Shown in pieces: positions 51,838-60,135 of a DNA stretch of 64,000 nt. Under the pieces are notes generated by a model, which saw nothing but the letters and a program-made list of their open reading frames with translations, ran no database searches and had not been told where the DNA came from. This stretch comes from [Clostridium] scindens ATCC 35704. Lineage in GTDB: Bacteria; Bacillota; Clostridia; Lachnospirales; Lachnospiraceae. The position numbers and the translations under genes are program-made. The stretch lies in contig NZ_CP036170.1 of the NCBI RefSeq assembly GCF_004295125.1, positions 2,544,501-2,608,500 of the forward strand. The letters are read 5' to 3'. Numbering within the stretch: position 1 is the stretch's first letter; each line of letters begins with the position of its first letter.

Positions 51838-52794
51838 ATGTTAAAGGAAGGAATAGAAGGATTTTGTATGGCACTGGCTGACAGTGTGCCAGGAGTATCG
51901 GGTGGAACAGTGGCATTTATTATGGGATTTTATGACCGTTTTATCGGTTCGATCAATAATATTGTTTTCGGAAAGGCGGAAAAGAAGAAGGAAGCAGCAA
52001 GTTATTTGCTCAGGCTTGGTGCAGGCTGGGTAATTGGAATGGCTCTTGCGGCATTGGCACTTTCTTCTTTATTTGAAAGTCATATTTATGTGGTCAGTTC
52101 ACTGTTTATTGGATTCATTGCGGGAGCTATCCCGCTGATTATAAAAGAGGAGAAGGAGAATTTTTATAAGATTGGAAAAGGTGTATTGTTTCTGATATTG
52201 GGAATTCTCCTTGTTGTAGGGATTACCTGGATGAACGGAAAAATCGGTGGTACATCTGTTAATCTTTCCAGTTTTTCCATGGGGCTCGGTTTGAAATTGT
52301 TTCTGATTGGGATATGTGCAATCTCTGCTATGTTCCTGCCGGGGATTTCCGGTTCAACATTGCTTTTAGTGTTTGGAGTCTATATGCCAGTCATTACTGC
52401 AATTAAGGGAATCCTTCATTTGGAACTTTCCTATTTCCCATCACTTGCTATGTTTGGAGGAGGCATTCTTGTGGGAGCACTTACAGTAGTGAAAATCATT
52501 AAGTTGTGTCTGGAGAAGTTCCGGGTGCAGACTGTGTATTTAATTCTTGGTATGATGATCGGGTCATTTTATGCAATTATAATGGGGCCTACGACTTTGG
52601 AAAATGCAATGCCTGCAATGAGCCTGAATAGTTTCCAGGTGATTTCATGCATTCTTGGATTTATAATGGTTTTAGGAATGCAGATGATGAAAGAGCGGAA
52701 TGATAACTTATCCAAGAAAGCCTCTGGGATTATGATGTGGTGGGAATCATGGACGGGGACGGTCAGCATCAGGTACAAGATATGGAAAAACTGA
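51838..52794 (+). CDS. DUF368 (PopT-type) membrane protein with aberrant C-terminus
   Basis: A 318-residue membrane protein of the DUF368 family, thought to recycle undecaprenyl phosphate across the membrane. The two internal repeats are visible: CMALADSVPGVSGGTVAFIMGFYDRFI and AMFLPGISGSTLLLVFGVY, in outline. About eight helices are present. The last ~23 residues (from SGIMMWWESW) are the wrong frame of a glycosyltransferase gene, so a deletion has fused the two; the transporter body seems complete. ATG follows AGGAGG. The operator upstream suggests induction by the adjacent two-component system. Confidence 0.85.
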   Translation: MLKEGIEGFCMALADSVPGVSGGTVAFIMGFYDRFIGSINNIVFGKAEKKKEAASYLLRLGAGWVIGMALAALALSSLFESHIYVVSSLFIGFIAGAIPLIIKEEKENFYKIGKGVLFLILGILLVVGITWMNGKIGGTSVNLSSFSMGLGLKLFLIGICAISAMFLPGISGSTLLLVFGVYMPVITAIKGILHLELSYFPSLAMFGGGILVGALTVVKIIKLCLEKFRVQTVYLILGMMIGSFYAIIMGPTTLENAMPAMSLNSFQVISCILGFIMVLGMQMMKERNDNLSKKASGIMMWWESWTGTVSIRYKIWKN

Positions 52795-53165
52795 TTTTGA
52801 AGGCAAGATCCTGCGGCAAATCATTGATTCTGGGAACTAGACAGATTTCTGAAAAGATGCCGCTCCGTTCCCGGTTTGGCAATACGATCACGAGAAATAT
52901 ATTTCGTTTAATGACGGGGACTGCAGTTAGTGATACACAATCCGGTCTGCGGGCATTTTCAAGTGAAATGAACCGTGAGTTTTGCGAGGTTTCTGGAGAA
53001 CGTTATGAATATGAAACGGAGGTATTGCTTTATTGTGTAAAACAGAAAATTCCGATTGTGGAGGTTCCGATTGAGACAATTTATCGGGATAAAGAGAACA
53101 GCACCTCCCATTTTCGTGTAATACGGGATTCTTTCCGTATATATAAGGAGTTTATAAAAGAATAG
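52720..53165 (+). pseudogene. 3' half of a family 2 glycosyltransferase gene
   Basis: The frame enters with WDYDVVGIMDGDGQHQVQDM, the catalytic DxD-type region of GT2 (DPM1-like) enzymes, and continues through LILGTRQISEKMPLRSRFGN, TGTAVSDTQSGLRAF and VEVPIETIYRDKENSTSHFRVIRDSFRIY. The N-terminal nucleotide-sugar-binding half is missing, replaced by the end of the DUF368 gene. It overlaps that gene in another frame. Confidence 0.85.
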
Positions 53166-53170
53166 ATCCC

Positions 53171-53494
53171 GTGGAGATTTTCAAAGTTCACAGCATTTCC
53201 TTTTCCAGTTTTCTCCTGGCTGGGTCTATTCTTATCATGAATAACCTGATTTTGGAAGAGTTCATATTCGTACTCCATCTTCCAATCCATCCGGCAAAGT
53301 TTTTGACAGAGTGTATATTGTTTCTTATTAGCTGGTTTGTGCAGAACAAGGTGATTTTCGGACAGAAAAAAATGTTTACATTCAGAACGGCAAAAGAGGT
53401 AAAAGGTTATCCACAAGAAAATAATAAAAATCTTATCTTTTCTACACATAAAATACAAAGTTGCATGATAATATATGTACATTTAAGGAGATGA
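53171..53494 (+). pseudogene. GtrA-like membrane remnant behind the glycosyltransferase piece
   Basis: This frame reads KVHSISFSSFLLAGSILIMN, then CILFLISWFVQNKVIFGQKK, the last helices of a GtrA-type flippase domain (fllSfxxnrxxvF). In intact relatives GT2 and GtrA are one fused protein; here a stop at 53165 and a register change separate them. The last ~40 codons are out-of-family sequence running into the next promoter. Confidence 0.6.
53442..53474 (+). promoter_or_regulatory. CTACACATAAA operator and promoter of the second two-component system
   Basis: CTACACATAAA (53442-53452) matches exactly the unit repeated in tandem before the lipoprotein operon (55637-55658). A TAATAT (53469-53474) -10 follows. 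This suggests autoregulation by the regulator encoded at 53499. Confidence 0.55.
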
Positions 53495-53498
53495 AAGC

Positions 53499-54176
53499 AT
53501 GAAAACGATATTGATAATAGAAGATGACCTTGATATACAGGAGATGCTGCAATTCTTCTTAGAGGATCAGGGGTATCAGGTGCTTGCGGCAGAAAACGGA
53601 ATTGACGGTGTTACCGCATTTAGAAAGGGAAACCCGGATCTGATTCTATTGGATATTATGCTTCCTAAAATGGATGGTTATACTGTATGTGAGATGATAC
53701 GTCAGGAATCGGAGATCCCAGTTATTATGATTAGCGCATTAGGAAGCGAGGAAGACCAGCTAAAAGGTTTTGAACTGCAGATTGATGACTATATCCCAAA
53801 ACCTATTTCACTTCCAATCATGATGAAAAAAATAGAGGCTGTAATAAGGCGGTATGAAAATAAAGGGCTGGAAAAAAAAGAAGAGCTACATTATAAAGAA
53901 ATGACATTGATGGTTGATAACTACCGGGTGAAGGTTGGAAAGAAGGACATTAATCTGACGCAGAAAGAATATGAAATCTTGAAGGAATTATTGGAGAATC
54001 AGGGCAGGGTCATTAGCAGGGACAGCTTCTTGAATAGGTTGTGGAGATATGAATATGTAGGGGAAGAGCGTGCTGTGGACAACCATATTAAGAATCTCAG
54101 AAAAAAATTAGGAGATGCCGGGAACTATATTGAGACAGTAAGGGGAGTAGGATACCGAGTTGAAAAAATATATTAA
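53499..54176 (+). CDS. OmpR-family response regulator (second system)
   Basis: A 225-residue regulator: IIEDDLDIQEML acidic pair, LILLDIMLPKMDGY phospho-Asp, ISALGSEEDQLKGFELQIDDYIPKP switch region. The winged helix has LTQKEYEILKELLENQGRVISRD and ERAVDNHIKNLRKKLG, ending VRGVGYRVEKIY. ATG follows AAGGAG. It overlaps the kinase gene by 17 bp. It probably controls the ABC operon behind, through the CTACACATAAA repeats. Confidence 0.93.
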   Translation: MKTILIIEDDLDIQEMLQFFLEDQGYQVLAAENGIDGVTAFRKGNPDLILLDIMLPKMDGYTVCEMIRQESEIPVIMISALGSEEDQLKGFELQIDDYIPKPISLPIMMKKIEAVIRRYENKGLEKKEELHYKEMTLMVDNYRVKVGKKDINLTQKEYEILKELLENQGRVISRDSFLNRLWRYEYVGEERAVDNHIKNLRKKLGDAGNYIETVRGVGYRVEKIY

Positions 54177-55560
54177 AGAGCACTTAGGAGTTAAAATATT
54201 TTTATTGACAGCTGTTCTGTTACTGACTGTAAGTGGGCTGGCCTATGGAATGGTAGCTTTTGGGGTATCCAAGAGCTATTTGGCAGAGTTGGATGACAGC
54301 CTTGATAAATCCACACAAAATTTAGTGTCACAATTATCAGAAGTGTCCGAGCAGGAGATGGGAACCATGCTGAAAATGTTTGCTTTAGAATACAGCCTTT
54401 CCATTACGTTAATGGATGAGAATGGAAAAGAGTTACAATCGTTCGGACAGATTGAATACAAGCTGGATCCGAAAACAGACAGCGAGAAATCCCAGATAAG
54501 CAAAGGGATAACAAAAACCTATTTTGTGGATAGAAAGGAGGGTTCTGATTACCAGATACTGATATTTGGGACGAAACAACGGACAAATGCTGCTTTGGAT
54601 TCCCTAAACAGGATTTTGCCTGCTTTAATCATCATTGCTTTTTTAATCTCGCTCATAATTGCTGTGTTTTACAGCAGGTATGTGACTAACCCTATATTAG
54701 TGTTAAGCAGGGCATCAAAAAAACTAGCTGATCTGGACTTCCAAATACAGCGTCCCGTTAACCGAAGCGATGAAATCGGCATATTGGGGGAAAATCTGAA
54801 CCGCCTGGCAGAAGGACTGGAGGAGGCACTGGATGAGCTAAAAGAAAAAAACCTGTTGCTGCAGCGGGACATTATGCGTGAGAAGCAAATGGAGCAGCAG
54901 CAGCTGGATTTCTTTTCTGCAGTTTCACATGAACTAAAGACCCCTGTTACTGTTCTGAAGGGACAATTACAGGGAATGCTTTATAGAGTCGGCGGGTATA
55001 AGGACAGAGATAAATACTTAAGACGTTCCTATGAAGTTGTAAATTCCATGGATGACATGATCAAGGAAATATTGTCAGTTGCCAGGATAAAGTCTTCCGG
55101 GTTTGCTCTGAGCAGGGTTACAATAGCTTTAGATAAAATAGTACAGGGGGTTATTCATAACTTAGAGGATATAGCCATTAATAAGGGGCTACAGCTGCAC
55201 ATTGAACTTTTAGAACAAGCGGGCGTGACTGTTGACAAGGCACTTTTTGAAAAAGTAATTAGTAATTTGATTGGGAATGCAATTAAGTATACCCCAGACA
55301 ATGGCAGCGTTTGGATTCGTATTTTCAGGGAAGGGGGAAATATTATCTTTTCAGTAGAAAATGAATCTGAAAACATACCCGAAGCGGAAATCCCCCAATT
55401 ATTTGATGCATTTTACCGAAGAGATAAGTCACGAAGCAGGAAGACAGGTGGAAGCGGCCTTGGGCTTTATATCGTTAAAATGATTCTGGAACTCCATGGC
55501 TTTGCGTATCAGTTTTATAATACAGAGCATGGTGTGGCAATAAAAATCATATTCAGTTAA
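54160..55560 (+). CDS. sensor histidine kinase (second system), TTG start
   Basis: A 466-residue kinase. The first helix is at ~10-32, the external domain of ~120 residues follows, and the second helix is at ~150-170 (ILPALIIIAFLISLIIAVFY). HAMP (NPILVLSRASKKLADLDFQIQ), H-box FFSAVSHELKTPVTVLKGQL, N-box ISNLIGNAIKYTPDNGSV, and the GGSGLGLYIVKMIL box are all present. The larger external domain differs from the first kinase, suggesting an extracellular ligand. TTG is the only start consistent with the frame; it lies inside the regulator gene. A terminator follows. Confidence 0.92.
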   Translation: MKKYIKEHLGVKIFLLTAVLLLTVSGLAYGMVAFGVSKSYLAELDDSLDKSTQNLVSQLSEVSEQEMGTMLKMFALEYSLSITLMDENGKELQSFGQIEYKLDPKTDSEKSQISKGITKTYFVDRKEGSDYQILIFGTKQRTNAALDSLNRILPALIIIAFLISLIIAVFYSRYVTNPILVLSRASKKLADLDFQIQRPVNRSDEIGILGENLNRLAEGLEEALDELKEKNLLLQRDIMREKQMEQQQLDFFSAVSHELKTPVTVLKGQLQGMLYRVGGYKDRDKYLRRSYEVVNSMDDMIKEILSVARIKSSGFALSRVTIALDKIVQGVIHNLEDIAINKGLQLHIELLEQAGVTVDKALFEKVISNLIGNAIKYTPDNGSVWIRIFREGGNIIFSVENESENIPEAEIPQLFDAFYRRDKSRSRKTGGSGLGLYIVKMILELHGFAYQFYNTEHGVAIKIIFS

Positions 55561-55568
55561 AAGCACGG

Positions 55569-55610
55569 ACAGGTTATCGCAGACGAATCGTTTGCGGCAG
55601 CCTGTTTTTT
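55569..55610 (+). terminator. terminator behind the second kinase gene
   Basis: ACAGG/CCTGT outer arms and GCAGACGA/TCGTTTGC inner arms are followed by six T. It separates the two-component genes from the lipoprotein/ABC operon. Confidence 0.8.
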
Positions 55611-55636
55611 GTGCAATGAGTTAGGGAGAAACAGAG

Positions 55637-55678
55637 CTACACATAAACTACACATAAAATACGCAGTAAACTTATAAT
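55637..55678 (+). promoter_or_regulatory. perfect 11-bp tandem operator and promoter of the ABC operon
   Basis: CTACACATAAA occurs twice in exact tandem (55637-55647, 55648-55658). TATAAT follows at 55673-55678. The 11-bp period is that of OmpR-family sites, and the unit also occurs once before the regulator gene at 53499. Confidence 0.75.
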
Positions 55679-55710
55679 ACGCAGGTATATTAATATGCAG
55701 AGAGGAGGAA

Positions 55711-55752
55711 ATGATGTCCAGGAGAAAAAAATACGCAGTAATAATGGTGTAA
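55711..55752 (+). CDS. possible 13-residue leader peptide
   Basis: A frame MMSRRKKYAVIMV with AGAGGAGG at ideal distance lies 33 bp after the -10. It is followed at once by a hairpin. The layout resembles a translated leader in front of an attenuator; there are no runs of one amino acid to name a signal. Confidence 0.45.
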   Translation: MMSRRKKYAVIMV

Positions 55753-55798
55753 ACGAAGGGGTAGTTCATTGGAATGCCAAAACTGCTTTTTCGTTTAC
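55749..55798 (+). promoter_or_regulatory. leader hairpin before the lipoprotein gene
   Basis: GTAAACGAA (55749-55757) pairs with TTCGTTTAC (55790-55798). The left arm contains the leader peptide's stop codon, so ribosome position would decide whether the hairpin forms. No T run follows, so it may act on translation or RNA stability rather than termination. Confidence 0.45.
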
Positions 55799-55894
55799 CC
55801 CATCATCGATTCTAACCTAAAGAATTTACAAGCCATAATTTTACTGGGCTGAAGATTCCGAGTGATTATTAATAAATACAGGAGGTTGAGTTTC

Positions 55895-56329
55895 ATGAAA
55901 AAAAGAATAATGGTAATTATATTGGCGGCAACATTAGGGGCGGCAGTAATAACAGGATGTGGTGATAATACAGCTTCGGATACGGGGAAAAGCGTTGTGG
56001 ATATGCTTTCTGAAGCAAATATGGTGGCTACAGTAGTAGATTTCTCTGAATCAGGATGTACTGTCATAAAGGGAACAGAATCAGAGGATGAGCAAAAACT
56101 GGCGTCAGCCGGGGGGGATGTTGATGACAAAAGTAAAATTAATGTTGTTTATAGCAATAGCGTGAGTTTCCAATTAGCCACCGCTACTGTCGGTGCAAGT
56201 GACGCAAACTTGGAGGATACAGGTAAGAGCGAATTAAAAAAGCAATCCAACGTATATCTTTATGGAACTTATCAAGATGACGGGACTTTCTTAGCAGACA
56301 AAGTAATTATTTATAGAACTCTCAGATAG
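55895..56329 (+). CDS. lipoprotein heading the ABC operon
   Basis: A 144-residue lipoprotein. The signal peptide KKRIMVIILAATLGAAVITGC ends in a lipobox with the lipidated Cys at residue ~22. The mature part is acidic and Ser/Thr-rich with several short beta-like segments (NVVYSNSVSFQLATATVG, NVYLYGTYQDDGTFLADKV). The ATG at 55895 follows AGGAGG. It overlaps nothing but is 11 bp before the permease gene. It could be a substrate-binding or accessory protein of the MacB-like transporter. Confidence 0.8.
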   Translation: MKKRIMVIILAATLGAAVITGCGDNTASDTGKSVVDMLSEANMVATVVDFSESGCTVIKGTESEDEQKLASAGGDVDDKSKINVVYSNSVSFQLATATVGASDANLEDTGKSELKKQSNVYLYGTYQDDGTFLADKVIIYRTLR

Positions 56330-56340
56330 AGGTGAACGGA

Positions 56341-57558
56341 ATGGAATTTTATAAAAGGGCTATCCGGTATCTTGCCAGAAAAAGGTCAAAAACGGCTATC
56401 TTATTTTTGGTGTTGTTCGTTGCGGAAACCATGATTTTATGTACGGTTACGATATTGAGGGCTTCAGAGGAAGCCAAAAGCAGCCTGCAGGAAAAAACAA
56501 AATCAAAGGTAATCGCAGAAATTTCAGATAAGGACCATCTTATTACAACAGAGGATATCAATGCTATTTTTAATTTTGATGGCGTAAAGGATATCAATAA
56601 AATGGCAAAAAGTCAGTGCTGTCCGGTTGGGTTCCGTTTGTATACGGGAAACCAAGATTCAACAAAGGAGAATTCGCAGGCACAGGTTGTTAGTTATGAC
56701 AGTCTCAGTGCAGATGGCCCGTTCGCCGAAGGGCAGATAAGGCTTATAAAGGGGGATTTTCCGGAAGATAAAAATGAAATAGTGGTAAACCAAAACCTTG
56801 CAGAGATGAACCAATGGGAATTGGGGGATACCGTGCTGCTGAAAAATGATGCCGGGGAAAAAATCAATGCCGTGATATCCGGGCTTTACCTATCGGGGAC
56901 GGAATCGAAGCAGACCAAAAGCACCTTGGCTGTTTACCGGATAGAGAACACGATTTATGGGATGCCTGAACTGGCGCTGAAGCTGCAGAGACAAAAAGGA
57001 TTTGAGAGTGCTTCTGTATATGTAAAAAACCCAGAGCAGCTTACCAGTATCGAGCAGCAGATATCCCGGAAACTGGGAAAAAAAGTGGAATTGACAAAAT
57101 CTGATGTCCTATACAGGCAGATGGAACAGCCGCTTAAACAGGTGGTGCGCGTTGTGAAACTGATGCTGATACTTACCATAGGGACAGCAGCTATTGTTAT
57201 CACACTTCTTTTATGTATGTGGATGCGCGCCAGGAAAAAAGAAACAGCAGTCTATATTAGTCTGGGTGAAAATAAAGGGACTATTTTTCTTCAGATACTT
57301 TTGGAAGGCCTTTTAGTGTTTTTTATGGCAACAGTCATCTCTGTCTTGTCAGGAAACTACATGGCCGAAGCCTTAAAAAAACTGCTGTTCACGGAAAACC
57401 AAATTTCTTCTGTTCCGTTAGAAATCGGCATCCGTGTAGCAGACATTGGATGGCTTGCAGTTGCCGGGGCAGGAATTTTATTGATAGCAGTAGGTATTTC
57501 ATTGATTCCCATTTTGCTTGCGAATCCCAAAGATACTTTATCAGAAATGGAGGGATAG
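56341..57558 (+). CDS. FtsX/MacB-type ABC permease
   Basis: A 405-residue permease: one helix near the N-terminus (KTAILFLVLFVAETMILCTV), a large extracytoplasmic domain (~45-270), and three C-terminal helices (LILTIGTAAIVITLLLCMWM, GLLVFFMATVISVLSG, WLAVAGAGILLIAVGISLIP). This is the FtsX/MacB topology. ATG at 56341 has AGGTGA upstream. It is less similar to the two later permeases than they are to each other. One base separates it from the next gene. Confidence 0.88.
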   Translation: MEFYKRAIRYLARKRSKTAILFLVLFVAETMILCTVTILRASEEAKSSLQEKTKSKVIAEISDKDHLITTEDINAIFNFDGVKDINKMAKSQCCPVGFRLYTGNQDSTKENSQAQVVSYDSLSADGPFAEGQIRLIKGDFPEDKNEIVVNQNLAEMNQWELGDTVLLKNDAGEKINAVISGLYLSGTESKQTKSTLAVYRIENTIYGMPELALKLQRQKGFESASVYVKNPEQLTSIEQQISRKLGKKVELTKSDVLYRQMEQPLKQVVRVVKLMLILTIGTAAIVITLLLCMWMRARKKETAVYISLGENKGTIFLQILLEGLLVFFMATVISVLSGNYMAEALKKLLFTENQISSVPLEIGIRVADIGWLAVAGAGILLIAVGISLIPILLANPKDTLSEMEG

Positions 57559-57559
57559 A

Positions 57560-58999
57560 ATGAATATAATGCAGAGGGGATTTCGGTCCATAATCAGAAA
57601 ACCCATAAAAAGTATACTCCTTTTGCTGGTGGTCGTGGTAATCAGCAGTTTCTTTATGGCTGGTCTTTCCGGTCAATCGGCAAATATTAAAACACAGGAT
57701 GCAACACGACAGGCTGTTGGTGCTACTTTCAGGCTGGAGGAAAATGAAGCCAACCGGCACAAAAGAATAGACGAAGCGACAAAAATAATCGGTGAGGATA
57801 AAGAAGGGACATATGGCGGCTTTACGCAGAAACAATTGCCCAATGGCGCGTGGATGGGTAAAGCAGACAATTCATTTGAAACCATAAAACCGGAGGATGC
57901 CCAAAAGATTGCCGGAGTAGACGGGATTGAGGCTTATAACTTAATTACCGTATCGACACCCGTTAACCCGGTGAATTTCAAACGCATTGAGGATCCAGAT
58001 GTAGACCAAAGCAGCGATCTCGGCGGCGTGAATGTGCGAGGAAACCGTATCATGGAAATGGACATGGATGTGGCATCCGGGAAAATCAAGCTCGTGGAAG
58101 GACGGATGATCAAAGAGAATGAAACCGATGTCTGCGTGGTTTCCGATGAACTTGCTAAGTTAAACAGCTTAAAGCCTGGGGATGAGCTTCAGTTTAATAA
58201 CGCCAAAGACAAGGAAAACTCCCAGGAATACAGTGCAAAGATTGTAGGAATCTACAAGACGACACAGAAAATAAAGCCTGTGATGTCCGGTGACACCTAC
58301 CGGTCGGAGAACACAATCTTTACAGACCTGCATTTTCCGGAGAAGGCGTCCGGAGAGGAGGGCAATCCCCTCTTCCAATATGCCATCTTCAAGGTGAAGG
58401 ACGTGGATGCCTATGACCGCGTCAAAGCGGACATCCAGAAGGTGGATATTGGATGGGAGCGGTATGACCTGATAGACAACAACGGGAACATCAAGAGCAT
58501 GGCTGAGAACTTCAATGACATGGAGAAAATCAGCAGGATGCTGCTGCTGTTAGTATCCTCAGCAAGCTTTATCATCTTGGTCCTGATTTTTCTGTTCTGG
58601 ATGAAAAACAGGACACAGGAGATCGGGATACTGATGGCGCTGGGGGAAAGCAAGAAGCGGATATGGATGCAGTTCCTGGTGGAGGCATTATTGGTTGGGT
58701 GTATTGGGTTTGTCCTGTCGATGGGTGCATCCCCGTTCCTGTCAAAGGCGACAGCATCCTATCTGGCCCGCCAGACACAAGAGCAGGCAGAGGAGCAGGC
58801 AGAGGCTGATGCGGACAGCATATCAACAGACCGCGTTGCACCAGAACTGACAATGAAGGGAACTGAGATTGTAATAACTGGGAAAATGGTGGCGGCGGAT
58901 GCGGCAGTTATAGTTACACTGCTATTTGTTTCAGTGTCGGTAGCTGGAATTACCATCATGAGAAAGAAACCAAAAGAGATCTTAAGTGAAATGAGCTAA
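57560..58999 (+). CDS. FtsX/MacB-type ABC permease (copy 1)
   Basis: A 479-residue permease with N-terminal helix KSILLLLVVVVISSFFMAGL, a long external domain (~40-320) and three C-terminal helices (MLLLLVSSASFIILVLIFLFWM, FLVEALLVGCIGFVLSMGAS, AAVIVTLLFVSVSVAGITIM). Ends in KKPKEILSEMS. It shares an almost identical 884-bp middle (57935-58818) with the permease at 60136. The ends and the first ~110 residues differ, so the external face may recognise different partners. Confidence 0.9.
   Translation: MNIMQRGFRSIIRKPIKSILLLLVVVVISSFFMAGLSGQSANIKTQDATRQAVGATFRLEENEANRHKRIDEATKIIGEDKEGTYGGFTQKQLPNGAWMGKADNSFETIKPEDAQKIAGVDGIEAYNLITVSTPVNPVNFKRIEDPDVDQSSDLGGVNVRGNRIMEMDMDVASGKIKLVEGRMIKENETDVCVVSDELAKLNSLKPGDELQFNNAKDKENSQEYSAKIVGIYKTTQKIKPVMSGDTYRSENTIFTDLHFPEKASGEEGNPLFQYAIFKVKDVDAYDRVKADIQKVDIGWERYDLIDNNGNIKSMAENFNDMEKISRMLLLLVSSASFIILVLIFLFWMKNRTQEIGILMALGESKKRIWMQFLVEALLVGCIGFVLSMGASPFLSKATASYLARQTQEQAEEQAEADADSISTDRVAPELTMKGTEIVITGKMVAADAAVIVTLLFVSVSVAGITIMRKKPKEILSEMS
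57935..58818 (+). repeat. 884-bp near-identical block, copy 1 (with 60511-61394)
   Basis: Aligned without gaps (constant offset of 2576 bp), this block differs from 60511-61394 at about a dozen positions by my manual comparison, while flanking coding sequence is much more diverged. The sharp edges point to recent gene conversion. Confidence 0.85.
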
Positions 59000-59015
59000 G
59001 GGGAGGGGTGTTATA

Positions 59016-59144
59016 ATGGCAGAGAAACAGAGTGAAAAGTCAATATTGGATATTCTGTCTTTTGACGCGGTGCTACAGGAAGCAGAGGAGATAGAAATCG
59101 GCCATATATGTCTGAGACTATATAGGATATTGAAAAAGCAATGA
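59016..59144 (+). CDS. small acidic hypothetical protein in the ABC operon
   Basis: A 42-residue frame (AEKQSEKSILDILSFDAVLQ ... ICLRLYRILKKQ) with GGGGAGGGG 8 bp upstream. It lies 16 bp after the permease gene on the same strand. Helical; no family recognised. Confidence 0.5.
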   Translation: MAEKQSEKSILDILSFDAVLQEAEEIEIGHICLRLYRILKKQ

Positions 59145-59164
59145 ATGAATTAGGGATACACATA

Positions 59165-59402
59165 ATGTTAAATGTTTATGAAGGGGCGGAGAATATGAAT
59201 TGCCTTTTACGGCGAAGGCGATGGGCTAAAGGCTGATTTTGAGGCACAGCATAACGCACGGAACCAAAACCTTGATTATGCTATGGAAATTGTACAGCAG
59301 TTCATGTGGCAGCATAACATATGTCCGATGGTCATACTCAATGAAGATATCTGGAAGCTGGGAATGGGATTTGAATTTATAGATAGGAGAGAAAATACAT
59401 GA
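59165..59402 (+). pseudogene. small gene with a frameshift before the ABC ATPase
   Basis: An ATG at 59165 opens MLNVYEGAENM; after one extra A at about 59198 the other register continues IAFYGEGDGLKADFEAQHNARNQ ... WQHNICPMVILNEDIWKLGMGFEF to a TGA that overlaps the ATPase start. The overlap suggests a real coupled gene, now broken. No family is recognised. Confidence 0.45.
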
Positions 59403-60070
59403 TATTAGAAGTCAGGAATGTGAACTATCATTATAAAGCGAATAAGGATAAAAAAATTCTGAATAATATTTCTTACTGTTTTGAAGAAGAAAATGTATAC
59501 GCTATTTTGGGACCGAGCGGTTCCGGGAAAACAACATTTTTGTCGCTGCTGGCTGGCTTGGATGTTCCCGTATCCGGAAAAATTCTCTATAAAGGGGAAG
59601 ATATTCAGAAAAAAGGCTTGAATCGCCATAGGAAGGAAAATGTTTCCCTGGTATTCCAGAATTACAATTTGATCGATTATTTAACACCAAAGGAAAATGT
59701 AATGCTTGGCGGGAAAGAAAACCCGGAAGAATTATTGACGGCAGTGGGAATCCCAAGTGGTGACTGGAACAGAAAAGTCTTACAGCTATCGGGAGGACAG
59801 CAGCAAAGAGTTGCGATTGCAAGGGCGCTGGCCAGCCCTGCTAAAGTATTGCTGGCGGATGAGCCCACGGGTAACCTTGATGAAAAAATTGCGGATGAGA
59901 TTATTGGTATTCTACAGAAAAGCGCCCATGAGTTAGGAAAATGTGTGATAGTAGTTACCCACAGCAAAGCGGTTGCTGACGCGGCAGACATGGTAGTTAA
60001 AATCAGTTCGGGGGTCATCCAAGAGGTTAAAGATAATTTCTTTCAAAACGGCACCAACCAGCAAATATAA
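59399..60070 (+). CDS. ABC transporter ATP-binding protein (MacB/LolD type)
   Basis: A 223-residue ATPase with Walker A ILGPSGSGKTTFLSLLAG, Q-loop LVFQNYNLIDYLT, signature LSGGQQQRVAIARALA, Walker B VLLADEPTGNLDE and the switch His VVTHSK. This is the MacB/LolD/BceA branch that powers FtsX-type permeases. It is the only ATPase in the operon, so it probably serves the three permeases. ATG overlaps the stop of the small upstream gene. Confidence 0.95.
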   Translation: MILEVRNVNYHYKANKDKKILNNISYCFEEENVYAILGPSGSGKTTFLSLLAGLDVPVSGKILYKGEDIQKKGLNRHRKENVSLVFQNYNLIDYLTPKENVMLGGKENPEELLTAVGIPSGDWNRKVLQLSGGQQQRVAIARALASPAKVLLADEPTGNLDEKIADEIIGILQKSAHELGKCVIVVTHSKAVADAADMVVKISSGVIQEVKDNFFQNGTNQQI

Positions 60071-60135
60071 AATTTACGCAGTCAGCAATTTGGATTCAAT
60101 CGTAGGCAAAAACCAATATTTTTAAGAGGAAGAAA

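Noticed and set aside
53405-53420. Single TTATCCACA (DnaA box) before the second regulator gene
   Set aside because: One isolated 9-mer inside a decayed gene is expected by chance; no second box nearby.
58169-58378. Identical minus-strand frames in both permease copies
   Set aside because: They are shadows within the 884-bp duplicated block and carry no independent evidence of coding.
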